Made by a program: the position numbers and the translations under genes. DNA of 56,251 nucleotides from the NCBI GenBank assembly GCA_035370465.1, contig DAOOVW010000002.1, positions 12,939-69,189 of the forward strand, in the 5' to 3' direction. This stretch comes from a bacterium (GTDB lineage Bacteria > Ratteibacteria > UBA8468 > B48-G9 > JAFGKM01). The notes under the pieces were generated by a model. That model was not told the origin of the DNA and ran no database searches. It worked only from the letters and a program-made list of their open reading frames with translations. Positions 17,967-26,314 of the stretch are shown one piece after another. The first letter of the stretch is position 1; each line of letters opens with the position of its first letter.

Positions 17967-18751
17967 AAGTATATATAATGACTGATTTAGAAGGAGTTGC
18001 AGGAGTAGTTGATTTTGAAAGTCAAACATATAACACAGGAAAGTATTATGAAATAGCAAAAGGACTATTAACAGAAGAAGTAAATTCCTGTTGTGATGGA
18101 TTAGTAGAGGTAGGGGTTGATGAAATTTTTGTTAGTGATGGTCATGGGTCTGGGGGAATATTGCCTGAAAAAATACACCGAGAGGCAAAACTTTTACATG
18201 GAAGACCTCTTCCGAAATTTTGGGAAATTGATAAAAAATGGGATTGTATTTTTCTACTATCTCACCATAGTATGCATGGAACCAAAAATGGAAATTTAAA
18301 TCATACATATTCAAGCAGGTCAATAGTAAAAATGGAATTAAATGGAGAAAAAATAGGAGAAATAGGAATTGGAGTATATCTTGCTGGTTGGTTTAATATA
18401 CCGGTGGTTTTTATCAGTGGAGATGAAGCAGCATGTGAAGAGGCAGGAAAATATGTTCCTAATATAGAAAAAGCAATTGTAAAGTGGGGAATTACCAGAA
18501 CTTCTGCAATTTCACTTTCTCCAATAAAAGCAAGAGAAATAATAAAAGAAAAAGCAAAAAAGGCAATAGAAAAAATTGATAAAATAAAACCAGTAAAATT
18601 TGAGGGAGAATGTGAACTTCTTATTGAATTTATTTCTACTTCTGATGCTTTTGGTTTTGTGAAAAGACCTTTTTTTGAAAAAGTTAATGAAACAACAGTA
18701 AAAGTTAAAGGTAAAAACTTTCTTGAACTTTTTGAAAGGTATTTTTATTAA
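17963..18751 (+). CDS. M55-family D-aminopeptidase-like protein (DppA-like, copy 1)
   Basis: 262 residues. DppA-type zinc ligands are in place: Asp8 and Glu10 (TDLEG), His61 (SDGHGSGG), His101/102 (LLSHHSMHG) and Glu133 (IGEIG), matching B. subtilis DppA spacing. Family enzymes hydrolyse D-amino-acid peptides as decameric rings in the cytoplasm, but in a sugar cluster another amide substrate is possible. It overlaps the GH-like gene by 4 bp. The C-terminal part is shorter than in copy 2 (24860) and diverges from it. Downstream is the IS110-family insertion. Confidence 0.85.
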   Translation: MKVYIMTDLEGVAGVVDFESQTYNTGKYYEIAKGLLTEEVNSCCDGLVEVGVDEIFVSDGHGSGGILPEKIHREAKLLHGRPLPKFWEIDKKWDCIFLLSHHSMHGTKNGNLNHTYSSRSIVKMELNGEKIGEIGIGVYLAGWFNIPVVFISGDEAACEEAGKYVPNIEKAIVKWGITRTSAISLSPIKAREIIKEKAKKAIEKIDKIKPVKFEGECELLIEFISTSDAFGFVKRPFFEKVNETTVKVKGKNFLELFERYFY

Positions 18752-18959
18752 GTGGATATAAAAATGTAATAAAGACAAATGGAAAAATGAAATTAGATTA
18801 ATTAGAAATAGAAAGCTATCTTACAACACTTATAATAATAGAGAATTGAATCAGTGATAAAAATTCCAGATGAGATGATACGATAAAAGTCAAAAAGTGG
18901 TGAATACTCTGGGATAAGTAGTAAAATAAAAAGAAATCCTGGAGTAGATAGGTTATAAG

Positions 18960-19104
18960 TGAATTTTTCCTTGGGGCGAAAAAAAGGACCTCGTAAAGGA
19001 GATTAACAGGCACCTATAACTGAATATTCACTACAGGATATTAGAGCCTGAATAGGAGGATGGTGTTCACCAAGATATATCTCTACTCCGAAGGATAACA
19101 AAAA
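18960..19104 (+). ncRNA. candidate bridge RNA region in the left end of the IS110 element
   Basis: The non-coding DNA directly before the transposase is unusually structured for this AT-rich genome. It has the palindrome TGAATATTCA (19021-19030), CAGG/CCTG around ATATTAGAG just after it, GGTG-TT-CACC (19062-19071), and CCTT/AAGG arms around a GGGGCG segment (about 18969-19000). In the IS110 group a bridge RNA specifying target and donor is encoded in this position. The call rests on position and hairpins only. Confidence 0.35.
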
Positions 19105-20142
19105 ATGCAGGACAGAATGGGAAGATATATCGGAGTGGATTTGCATAAGAGGAGTTTTGCAGTATGTTATAGAAGTAAGGCAGGGGAGATAGAAGAGAAA
19201 GAGTATAGTATGACGGAGGCAGGGATAGAGGAATTCAAAAAGAGGATAAAGAAGACAGATGAAGTAGGTGTAGAAGCGACGAGGAATACAGGATATTTTA
19301 TAGGAGAGATAGAGAATAGTGTAGGTAGTATAAAAGTAATAAATCCGACACAATTTAAAATAATAGCCAACTCAGTAAAAAAAACAGACAAAATATCTGC
19401 CAAGACAATAGCGAAGTATTTAAGTAAGGGGTTAATTCCGGAGGTAAGGATGAGAAGCAAAGAGCAGATGGAGACACTGGGTTTAATAGGGACGAGGGAC
19501 AAATTGGTGAAATTAAGAACATCATTGAAGAACAAGATACACAATATATTAAATGCTAATGGGATAATCACCAAGAAAGAGATGTTCAGTTCAGATAAAG
19601 GGTTGGATAAGATATTAGAGATAGATTTAGATGAAGGATATTTATTTGAATTAAGATTGATAGTAGAACAGCTACATCATTTAAACGAGACAATAAAGAC
19701 CATAGACAAGGAATTAGCCAAGAGAGGGAAGAAAATGAAGGGGTTTAAGAATATAACATCAATGACAGGAATAAGTAATACATCAGGGACAATTTTATTA
19801 AGTGTGATAGGAGAGAAAAATGATTTTGAAAGAGATAAGAAGTTATCAGCATTTTTATGGTTAGTTCCGATGGTATATGCATCAGGGGATACAGTTCGCT
19901 ATGGTATGATAACTAAAATGGGTAATAAGATAGGGAGAACAACAGTGGTACAATCAACATTGGTAGCAATAAAATATAATGAGTATTTAAGGAATTTTTA
20001 TTTAAGGTTGAAAGCGAAGAAAGGGAGTGGTAAAGCAATAATAGCAACAGCAAGGAAGTATTTAACAATAATTTATAAAACACTGAGATATAATTTAGTT
20101 TTTGAGGATATTAATCATTTTAAGTTAGCAGAAAGTAGTTAA
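19105..20142 (+). CDS. IS110-family transposase (DEDD)
   Basis: 345 residues. The N-terminal RuvC-like DEDD domain has YIGVDLHKRSFAV (first Asp), EVGVEATRNTG (Glu) and the VKKTDKISAKTIAKYL region (Asp). The C-terminal transposase_20 domain has MTGISNTSGTILLSVIG, then FLWLVPMVYASGDTVRYG with the likely catalytic serine, and MGNKIGRTTVVQ. Length and motif order are complete, so the element may be active. The second Met (19117, MGRYIGVD) could be the real start. The coding strand is richer in G, with many AGG and ATA codons, unlike adjacent host genes, which fits horizontal arrival. Confidence 0.95.
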   Translation: MQDRMGRYIGVDLHKRSFAVCYRSKAGEIEEKEYSMTEAGIEEFKKRIKKTDEVGVEATRNTGYFIGEIENSVGSIKVINPTQFKIIANSVKKTDKISAKTIAKYLSKGLIPEVRMRSKEQMETLGLIGTRDKLVKLRTSLKNKIHNILNANGIITKKEMFSSDKGLDKILEIDLDEGYLFELRLIVEQLHHLNETIKTIDKELAKRGKKMKGFKNITSMTGISNTSGTILLSVIGEKNDFERDKKLSAFLWLVPMVYASGDTVRYGMITKMGNKIGRTTVVQSTLVAIKYNEYLRNFYLRLKAKKGSGKAIIATARKYLTIIYKTLRYNLVFEDINHFKLAESS

Positions 20143-20193
20143 AAAATAACTTGTTGGAGTAGAGTTTTTTGACTCTTAACATAGGAAGATAAG

Positions 20194-22242
20194 ATGGAAT
20201 GGTGGAAAAAAGAACCTTTAAGAGTAATTGAAATTGCACATGGATATGAAATTAATGAAAAAATGAAGGTGTTAAAAGAATTGAATGCAAATATGGAGCA
20301 CCTTACAAGATACAATGCTTCGGAGTTGTTTCCATCAGAAGAATTTAGTCTTCATAGTGGAATTTTATTAAAACCTGATGATTTTGATAAATACTTAAAA
20401 GAAGCACATACAATTGGAGTAAAAGTAGTATTTTATTATAATGTTCATGCTGTAAATATTCAATATGCTAAAAAACGGCCTGATTGGCAACAGATTTGTG
20501 AAGATGGAAAGGCAATTGATAATGTATATGAAACATATTCTTCTTTTTGTGTGAATAGTGGTTGGAGAAATGAAGTATTTGAAATGTTAAAGAAAATTTG
20601 TAAATTTGGATTTGATGGAATTTTTTATGATGGTCCGATATTTTTTGCTAATACTTGTTATTGCGAGAGTTGTAAAAGATTATTTAAGGGAAAATATGGT
20701 TATCAATTGCCACAAAAGACATCCTTAAGTAAAGATAGAGAAAATTCTCAATGGAAAGATATAATTGAATTCCAGTCAGATGCTATTGAGAGATTTTTAG
20801 AAGATTCAAATAATGTAATAAAAAGTGTAAATCCATCAGTTCTTTTCTATATGAACTGCAATACTCTTGCTCCAACATGGCCAACAGGAAGGAATAATAG
20901 AAAAATAATAAGAAAAACAGATATTCTTGGTGCAGAAGGCGGATTTTTATATTATGGGTTAAATGAACCAATTTATAAACCAGGTGCAACTGCAAAATTT
21001 CTAAATTCTCAGGCATATGGAAAACCAGCAGTAGTATTTTGTGCAGGGAAACAATGTCCCTGGAATTTTTCTATTTTACCAAAAGGAGAAATTACACTTT
21101 TTTATACTCAAACAATAACTCATGGAGCAAATGTCTGGCTTGCTTTATGTGTAGATGAAGATGTAAGAAAATATAAACAACAGGTAAATATAATAAAAAG
21201 ATTTAATAAATTTATAAAAGAAAATCCATCCCCATTTATTGATAATACAAGTTCATGTGCAAAAACACTTTTAATTTTTCCTCAAAGGAGTTTAGATTTT
21301 TATGAGGGTTCATCAGTTCCATTAACTGATTTTACTAAAGAAATAAAAGGAGAAAAAGCAGGGAATTTAATTGAGGAATTTTATGGCTTTTATGATTCTC
21401 TTGTTAGAGTCCATATTCCATTTGATGTTAGTGATGAGGAAGGGATTTTAAATATTGAAAACGATAAATATGACCTTATAATTTTTCCTAATGCTGTATC
21501 TCTGGCTGATAAAGAAGTTGAAAAAATAGAAGGTTTTGTAAAAGATGGCGGTAATATAATATCTTCATTTGAAACATCCTCACATAATTATGGTAAGAGA
21601 TTAGAAAAATTTAAACTTGGCAAAATTTTAGGTATAGATGACATTGGTAAGATATTTGGTCCATTAAGGTGGGATTCTATTTTTATAGATGGAAAAATTA
21701 TTTTCTCTCCCGAATATGGAATTGAAATAAAAACAAAAGGGAAAATAATTTCTTATTTTGCAAAGCCCTTACCTGGCTCTTATTCAAAAAGACCAGAAAT
21801 TTCAGAAATTCCATTTATAGTTGAAAATAAATATGGGAAAGGTAAATCAATTTATTTTGCAGGAACAATTGGCTCTTCAATATATAAATATCATTTTCCT
21901 GAATATTATAAACTCCTTTCAAGTTTTTATAATTCATTAAGTAGAAAAATTTTAGAAATAGAAAATGCACCAACTTCTTTGGAAATTTCAATAAGAGAGA
22001 ATGAAAAGTTTTATTATATCTACTTTATAAATTTCACATCTGAAATGAAAAGACCAATAGAGGAAATAATGCCTATAAGAGATATAAAAGTTAAATTTTT
22101 TACAAATTCAAAAATTGGAGATGTTTATTCTTTATGGAATAAAGAAAAACTTACTTTTAAAAAAGCAAAAGGAAAGATAATTTTTAATATACCAATAATT
22201 AAAGAATATGAAATAATTAGGGTAAAAAAGGAGGAAAAATGA
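20194..22242 (+). CDS. glycoside-hydrolase-like TIM-barrel protein with GATase-like domain (copy 2)
   Basis: 682 residues, ribosome binding site AGGAAG. It has the same architecture as the protein at 15861: a GHL6-like barrel with FDGIFYDGPIFFANTCYCES (same Asp and CxCxxC pattern), a DLIIFPNAVSLADKEVEKIE segment followed by VKDGGNIISSFET in the trimerisation-like domain, and a matching C-terminal beta domain with SEMKRPIEEIMPI (copy 1: GDMKRPVSEIIPV). There is no signal peptide. The two are diverged paralogues, so probably not identical in specificity. The stop overlaps the amidohydrolase start by 4 bp, replacing the M55 gene found at this place in copy 1. Confidence 0.72.
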   Translation: MEWWKKEPLRVIEIAHGYEINEKMKVLKELNANMEHLTRYNASELFPSEEFSLHSGILLKPDDFDKYLKEAHTIGVKVVFYYNVHAVNIQYAKKRPDWQQICEDGKAIDNVYETYSSFCVNSGWRNEVFEMLKKICKFGFDGIFYDGPIFFANTCYCESCKRLFKGKYGYQLPQKTSLSKDRENSQWKDIIEFQSDAIERFLEDSNNVIKSVNPSVLFYMNCNTLAPTWPTGRNNRKIIRKTDILGAEGGFLYYGLNEPIYKPGATAKFLNSQAYGKPAVVFCAGKQCPWNFSILPKGEITLFYTQTITHGANVWLALCVDEDVRKYKQQVNIIKRFNKFIKENPSPFIDNTSSCAKTLLIFPQRSLDFYEGSSVPLTDFTKEIKGEKAGNLIEEFYGFYDSLVRVHIPFDVSDEEGILNIENDKYDLIIFPNAVSLADKEVEKIEGFVKDGGNIISSFETSSHNYGKRLEKFKLGKILGIDDIGKIFGPLRWDSIFIDGKIIFSPEYGIEIKTKGKIISYFAKPLPGSYSKRPEISEIPFIVENKYGKGKSIYFAGTIGSSIYKYHFPEYYKLLSSFYNSLSRKILEIENAPTSLEISIRENEKFYYIYFINFTSEMKRPIEEIMPIRDIKVKFFTNSKIGDVYSLWNKEKLTFKKAKGKIIFNIPIIKEYEIIRVKKEEK

Positions 22243-23096
22243 TTGATTTTCATACACATATTGGTAAATGTTTTTATGGAAGGAAAATACTTACTGGGAA
22301 AAAATTAGTTAAGAAAATGGATGAATTAGGAATTGAGAAGTCGGTTATATTGCCTATTGAAAATCCAGAAGAAACGCAATGGTATTCTACAACTGATTAT
22401 ATTTTAAGGGTCTCTAAAAGATATAAGGAAAGATTAATTCCTTTTTGTAATGTTGACCCAAGGAGAGGAATGAATAATGGAGAAGACCCATATATTGGAA
22501 AAATGATTGAAGAATATGTAAAAAAGGGATGTAATGGATTTGGAGAAGTTCTTGCAAATTTGGAGTTTAATGACAAAAGGATGAAGTATATTTATAGAAT
22601 TTGTGGTGAGTTAAAACTACCAGTTCTTTTTCATTTAGGTGGAGTTCCAGGGAAGTCAACAATTGGTTTAACTGATAAACTTGGACTACCATTTATGGAA
22701 GAAGTGTTAAGTGAATTTCCAGAAACACTTTTTATTGCACATGGTCCTGGCTGGTGGGCAGAAATTTCCTCAGATGTAAAAGAAAAAGATAGAGATGGAT
22801 ATCCAAAAGGAAAAATTGAGAAAGCAGGAAAGGTCTGCTATTTACTTGAAAATTATCCCAATATCTATGCTGACTTATCTGCTGGCAGTGCATATAATGC
22901 ATTAACGAGAGATAATGACTTTGGAATTGAGTTTTTAAAAAAACATTATAGAAAACTTCTATTTGCAACTGATTATCTATCTGTTGGTCAGGAACTTGAA
23001 ATTGTAGATTATATGAAAAATGTGAAAATTCCAGAAGAAATTAAAAAAATGGTCACAAAAGAAAATGCAAAAAAGATTTTGAAAATGGAGGGATGA
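22239..23096 (+). CDS. amidohydrolase-family (Amidohydro_2) metal-dependent hydrolase
   Basis: 285 residues. It opens with MIDFHTHIG, the HxH metal site of the TIM-barrel amidohydrolases. Later come LPVLFHLGG (His), TLFIAHGPGWW (His) and LLFATDYLSVG (the conserved Asp near the C-terminus). This is the PF04909 pattern (decarboxylase/lactonase-type hydrolases such as uronate or aromatic acid enzymes). In a sugar setting a lactonase or dehydratase-like role is possible; the substrate is unknown. It is embedded between the GH-like (4-bp overlap) and DegT (1-bp gap) genes. Confidence 0.82.
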   Translation: MIDFHTHIGKCFYGRKILTGKKLVKKMDELGIEKSVILPIENPEETQWYSTTDYILRVSKRYKERLIPFCNVDPRRGMNNGEDPYIGKMIEEYVKKGCNGFGEVLANLEFNDKRMKYIYRICGELKLPVLFHLGGVPGKSTIGLTDKLGLPFMEEVLSEFPETLFIAHGPGWWAEISSDVKEKDRDGYPKGKIEKAGKVCYLLENYPNIYADLSAGSAYNALTRDNDFGIEFLKKHYRKLLFATDYLSVGQELEIVDYMKNVKIPEEIKKMVTKENAKKILKMEG

Positions 23097-23097
23097 A

Positions 23098-24417
23098 ATG
23101 GAAAAATTGGCAATTTTGGGAGGAGAGAAAGCAGTAAAAAATGAGAATGAAGAAATTTTTAAATGGCCCATAGTTAATAAAGAAATGGAAGATAAGGTAT
23201 TAGATGTTTTAAGGGCAGGAAAAATGTCAGAAACAGATATAACAATGGAATTTGAAAAAGAATATGCAAATTGGTATGGGATGAAATATGCATTAGGGAC
23301 AAATAATGGAACTGCTGCTTTACATTGTGCATTTTATGGAATTAGGATTGGTCCAGGAGATGAGGTTATATGTCCATCAGTTACCTATTGGGCTTCATGT
23401 ATACCTGTCTTATCACTTGGAGGAACAGTTGTTTTTGCAGATATTGACCCGGAAACATTAAGCGTTGACCCTGATGATATAGAAAGAAAAATTAGTGAGA
23501 AAACAAAATGTATAATTGTTGTTCATTATTGTGGGTATCCAGCAGATATGGATAGAATTATGAAAATAGCAGAGAAATATAAATTAAAAGTTGTTGAAGA
23601 TTGTTCTCACTCACATGGTTCCTTATATAAAGGGAAATTAACAGGGACATTTGGTGATGTATCTGCTTTTTCAATAATGAGTGGAAAGGCATTTGCAGTT
23701 GGAGAAGGTGGGATAATGCTAACAAATAACAGAGAAATTTATGAAAGAGGGATTGTTTTTGGACATTATGAAAGACATAATGAATTAACAATTGACTATT
23801 TAAAAGATGGAGCAGGGCTTCCGTGGGGTGGTTATAAATATAGGATGCATCAGATGTCATCAGCGGTTGGTCTTGTTCAAATAAAAAAATATAAAAAGGA
23901 GATGGAAGAAATAGATAAAGCAATGAATTATTTTTGGGATTTACTTGAAGGAGTTGCTGGTATCAGAGCATTAAGACCGCTAAAAAATTCCTCTCTTACG
24001 ATGGGTGGTTGGTATTCTGCAAAGGGAAAATATTATAGTGAAGAATTAGGTGGGTTATCTATTACAAAATTTTGTGAAGCAGCGAGAGCCGAAGGAGTAC
24101 CTTTAAGTCCTGGATGTAATAAACCATTACATACTCATCCTGTTTTTCAAAACATAGATATTTATAATGAAGGTAAACCAACAATAATATCAAAAGCAGC
24201 AAGAGATGTAAGAAAATTATATAAATCACTGCCTATATCAGAAGGTATAAATAAAAAAGTATTTTCAGTTCCATGGTTTAAAAAATTTGTACCTGAAATT
24301 ATTGAACAATATGCTTATGGAATAAAAAAAGTTGTAAGTAATTATAAGGAATTGTTGAAATATGATGAAGGGGACCCGGAAGAAATTGGTGGATGGAGTT
24401 TAACATTCCATAGGTAA
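23098..24417 (+). CDS. DegT/DnrJ/EryC1/StrS-family PLP aminotransferase (copy 2)
   Basis: 439 residues, GGAGG site within the preceding gene's end. Standard motifs: GTNNGTAALHCAFYG (phosphate loop), VVEDCSHSHGS (pyridine Asp), and the lysine in SIMSGKAFAVGEGG with the canonical GEGG that copy 1 lacks. The C-terminus is longer and ends in GGWSLTFHR. It probably aminates a keto sugar. The different start context, insertions and motif state show that the two DegT genes are not recent duplicates, yet both sit next to a GH-like gene and near an M55 gene. Confidence 0.9.
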   Translation: MEKLAILGGEKAVKNENEEIFKWPIVNKEMEDKVLDVLRAGKMSETDITMEFEKEYANWYGMKYALGTNNGTAALHCAFYGIRIGPGDEVICPSVTYWASCIPVLSLGGTVVFADIDPETLSVDPDDIERKISEKTKCIIVVHYCGYPADMDRIMKIAEKYKLKVVEDCSHSHGSLYKGKLTGTFGDVSAFSIMSGKAFAVGEGGIMLTNNREIYERGIVFGHYERHNELTIDYLKDGAGLPWGGYKYRMHQMSSAVGLVQIKKYKKEMEEIDKAMNYFWDLLEGVAGIRALRPLKNSSLTMGGWYSAKGKYYSEELGGLSITKFCEAARAEGVPLSPGCNKPLHTHPVFQNIDIYNEGKPTIISKAARDVRKLYKSLPISEGINKKVFSVPWFKKFVPEIIEQYAYGIKKVVSNYKELLKYDEGDPEEIGGWSLTFHR

Positions 24418-24537
24418 TTTATAATACAAGTTGAAAAAACACAAATAAAAAAGGAAAAAGTAGCAGGATAAGAAGATAAAAAATAAGTCATTAGGATGTT
24501 GTTATGGAGTGCTTGCTACTGAAATATAAGATGCTTA

Positions 24538-24835
24538 GGTAGTGTCAAAAATAGATGAAAAAGAGATGAAAGAGAAAAAACACTCTTCAAATCCCCCTCA
24601 ATCCCCGTTGTGCCTATTGAAATACATTACAGCACCAACTCTGTGTGCTAAACTTTGCAACTTTAGTCAGTTTACTAAAGGGGGAAGTAATGAGGGAAAT
24701 ACTCCTTCCCTTTATAAGGGAAGGAGGGCTCGCCCGTAGGGCTATGCCCGAGGGGATGGATTTCAACTTTTCACATTTCACCTGTCTTTGTGAGAAAATG
24801 TAAGGTGAATTTGGGGAGATAATTTTGGCAATACC
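24538..24835 (+). mobile_element. MITE copy A (298 bp, 13-bp terminal inverted repeats)
   Basis: Left end GGTAGTGTCAAAA (24538-24550); right end, read inverted, GGTATTGCCAAAA (24823-24835), 11 of 13 matching. Inside are the family core (about 24605-24690, with CGTTGTGCC, GCACCAACTCTG and a CTTTAGT/ACTAAAG hairpin) and a CCTTCCC/GGGAAGG hairpin, then a GGGCT/GCCC-rich patch. No target duplication is visible. No credible gene lies in it. The rest of the 24418-24859 gap is AT-rich spacer plus the M55 ribosome binding site. Confidence 0.85.
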
Positions 24836-24859
24836 CAAATAAAAAGCAGGAGAGAAAAA

Positions 24860-25684
24860 ATGAAAATATATATAATGACTGATTTGGAAGGAGTTGCAGG
24901 AGTACTTGATTTTGATAATTGGTGTAGTCCTGAAAGTAGATATTATGAGGTAGCAAAAGAGTTTCTAACAATGGAAGTAAATTCAGCAGTTGAAGGATTT
25001 TTTGAAGGAGGAATAAAAGAAATAGTTGTTGCTGATGGGCATGGTCCAGGTGGAATAAATCCAAAACTTCTTGATAAAAGAGTAAAACTTTTAAGAGGAT
25101 GGCAAAAGTGGCCATTATTATTGGATAAGTCGTATGATTTTGTTGCTTTTGTGGGACAACATGCTAAATCAAGAACAGAATTTGCTCATATAGCACATAC
25201 ACAAAGTTTTTCATATTTTGAAATGAGAATAAATGATATAGCAATTGGAGAATTTGGGCAATTTTCTATGTGTGCAAGTGAATTGGGAGTAAGGACAATA
25301 TTTGCATCAGGAGATAAAGCATTATGTAAAGAAGCAGAAGAACTTATTCCTGGAATTGTGACTATCACTGTAAAAGAAGGAACTACACCAGGAAAAGGTG
25401 ATGAGTGTCCAAGAGAAGCATATCGCAGAAGAAATAATGCTGCTATTCATTTACATTCAGAGAAAGCAAGAGAATTAATAAAAAAAACAGCGTATAAAGC
25501 AATAAAAAAAGCAATTGAATATCCGGACTGGGGAATTATTCCGTTAAAAGCCCCTTTTAAAAGAGTTGTTATATTTAGACCAGACCAAGATTTTGGTAAA
25601 AGAATATCAATAGAGGAACATTCAAGTAGTGTTATAGAGGTAATGAACATGCCTTATAACCCAAAAAACTATGATGAAATTTAA
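24860..25684 (+). CDS. M55-family D-aminopeptidase-like protein (DppA-like, copy 2)
   Basis: 274 residues, GGAGAG ribosome binding site just after MITE copy A. Metal ligands as in DppA: Asp8 and Glu10 (TDLEG), His61 (ADGHGPGG), His101 (VGQHAKS) and Glu131 (IGEFG). The C-terminal half (SGDKALCKEAEELIPGI, then VKEGTTPGKG) follows canonical family members more closely than copy 1. Role as for copy 1: hydrolysis of small peptides or amides in the cytoplasm, substrate unknown. A MITE now separates it from the DegT gene that may once have been its operon partner. Confidence 0.88.
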   Translation: MKIYIMTDLEGVAGVLDFDNWCSPESRYYEVAKEFLTMEVNSAVEGFFEGGIKEIVVADGHGPGGINPKLLDKRVKLLRGWQKWPLLLDKSYDFVAFVGQHAKSRTEFAHIAHTQSFSYFEMRINDIAIGEFGQFSMCASELGVRTIFASGDKALCKEAEELIPGIVTITVKEGTTPGKGDECPREAYRRRNNAAIHLHSEKARELIKKTAYKAIKKAIEYPDWGIIPLKAPFKRVVIFRPDQDFGKRISIEEHSSSVIEVMNMPYNPKNYDEI

Positions 25685-25692
25685 TAAAATAA

Positions 25693-26280
25693 ATGGAATA
25701 TTTTGAAAAAATATTAGAAAACGCTTTATTTTTATTAATAGTAATAAATCCTGTAAGTAAAATTTTAATAATAAATTCATTAATAGACGAAGGAAAACAA
25801 TTTATAAAAAATATTTCAGTTAAGTCATCTTATACAGGACTGATAATTCTTATAATTTTTGCAGTTGGAGGTAATTTTATTTTAAGAAATATTTTTAGAA
25901 TAAACATTTATTCCCTTCAAATAGCAGGGGGAATTATACTTTTTCTCTTTGGACTAAATGCCTTATTAAAAGGGGGATTTGGAATAGATGAGACAAAAGA
26001 TACAGAAGAAATTGCAATGATTACTCTTGCTTCAATGATAGCAGGACCAGGGACAATAACTGCAACTATTTCTTTATCTGCTGTTTATGGAGTAATTTCA
26101 GTATGTATTTCAATTATTCTGGCTGTCTTTATAAATTTTATTTTGATGATATATTCAATTGAAATAGGAAAGTTATTAGGAAAAAATTTATTAGGTCCAC
26201 TTGTAAGATTAACTGGTTTTTTTATCTCAAGTATTGGAATGAATATGGCTTTTACTGGAATTAAGGAATTTTTAAAATAA
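25693..26280 (+). CDS. MarC-family integral membrane protein
   Basis: 195 residues, six predicted hydrophobic segments (~8-25, 45-62, 70-88, 112-130, 136-155, 172-190). MarC signatures are LIVINPVSKILIINSL near the N-terminus, AGGIILFLFGLNAL, and AMITLASMIAGPGTITATI in the middle. The family (UPF0056) is widespread, and its earlier link to multiple antibiotic resistance has not held up; transport function is suspected but unproven. The start lies eight bases after the M55 stop with no strong ribosome binding site, suggesting coupling. Confidence 0.9.
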   Translation: MEYFEKILENALFLLIVINPVSKILIINSLIDEGKQFIKNISVKSSYTGLIILIIFAVGGNFILRNIFRINIYSLQIAGGIILFLFGLNALLKGGFGIDETKDTEEIAMITLASMIAGPGTITATISLSAVYGVISVCISIILAVFINFILMIYSIEIGKLLGKNLLGPLVRLTGFFISSIGMNMAFTGIKEFLK

Positions 26281-26314
26281 AAAGAAGCATCAAAACTTTT
26301 GAAAGGAGATTAAA

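Larger units (their letters stand above)
18752..20177 (+). mobile_element. IS110-family insertion element (outer bounds)
   Basis: The interval between the M55 gene and the next GH-like gene contains a complete IS110-type transposase with ~350 bp of non-coding DNA before it and only ~50 bp after it. IS110 elements lack terminal inverted repeats, so the exact ends cannot be set from one copy and the coordinates are outer limits. The right end probably lies near a small hairpin (AGAGT...ACTCT, about 20162-20177). The insertion separates two similar gene sets (DegT/GH/M55). Confidence 0.75.

Noticed and set aside
18132..18323. Antisense frames over the M55, leuS, ligA and giant genes
   Set aside because: They are shadows of strong coding regions on the opposite strand, without ribosome binding sites or plausible composition.
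24605..24690. MITE core as an integron attC site
   Set aside because: The CAAC and GTTG elements are in the reverse order and spacing of attC R boxes, and no integron integrase is present.
24542..24739. Open frame inside MITE copy A, with similar short frames in block C and copies D and E
   Set aside because: They are translations of the same repeated core and hairpins, in varying frames, with no ribosome binding site and no protein-like conservation.
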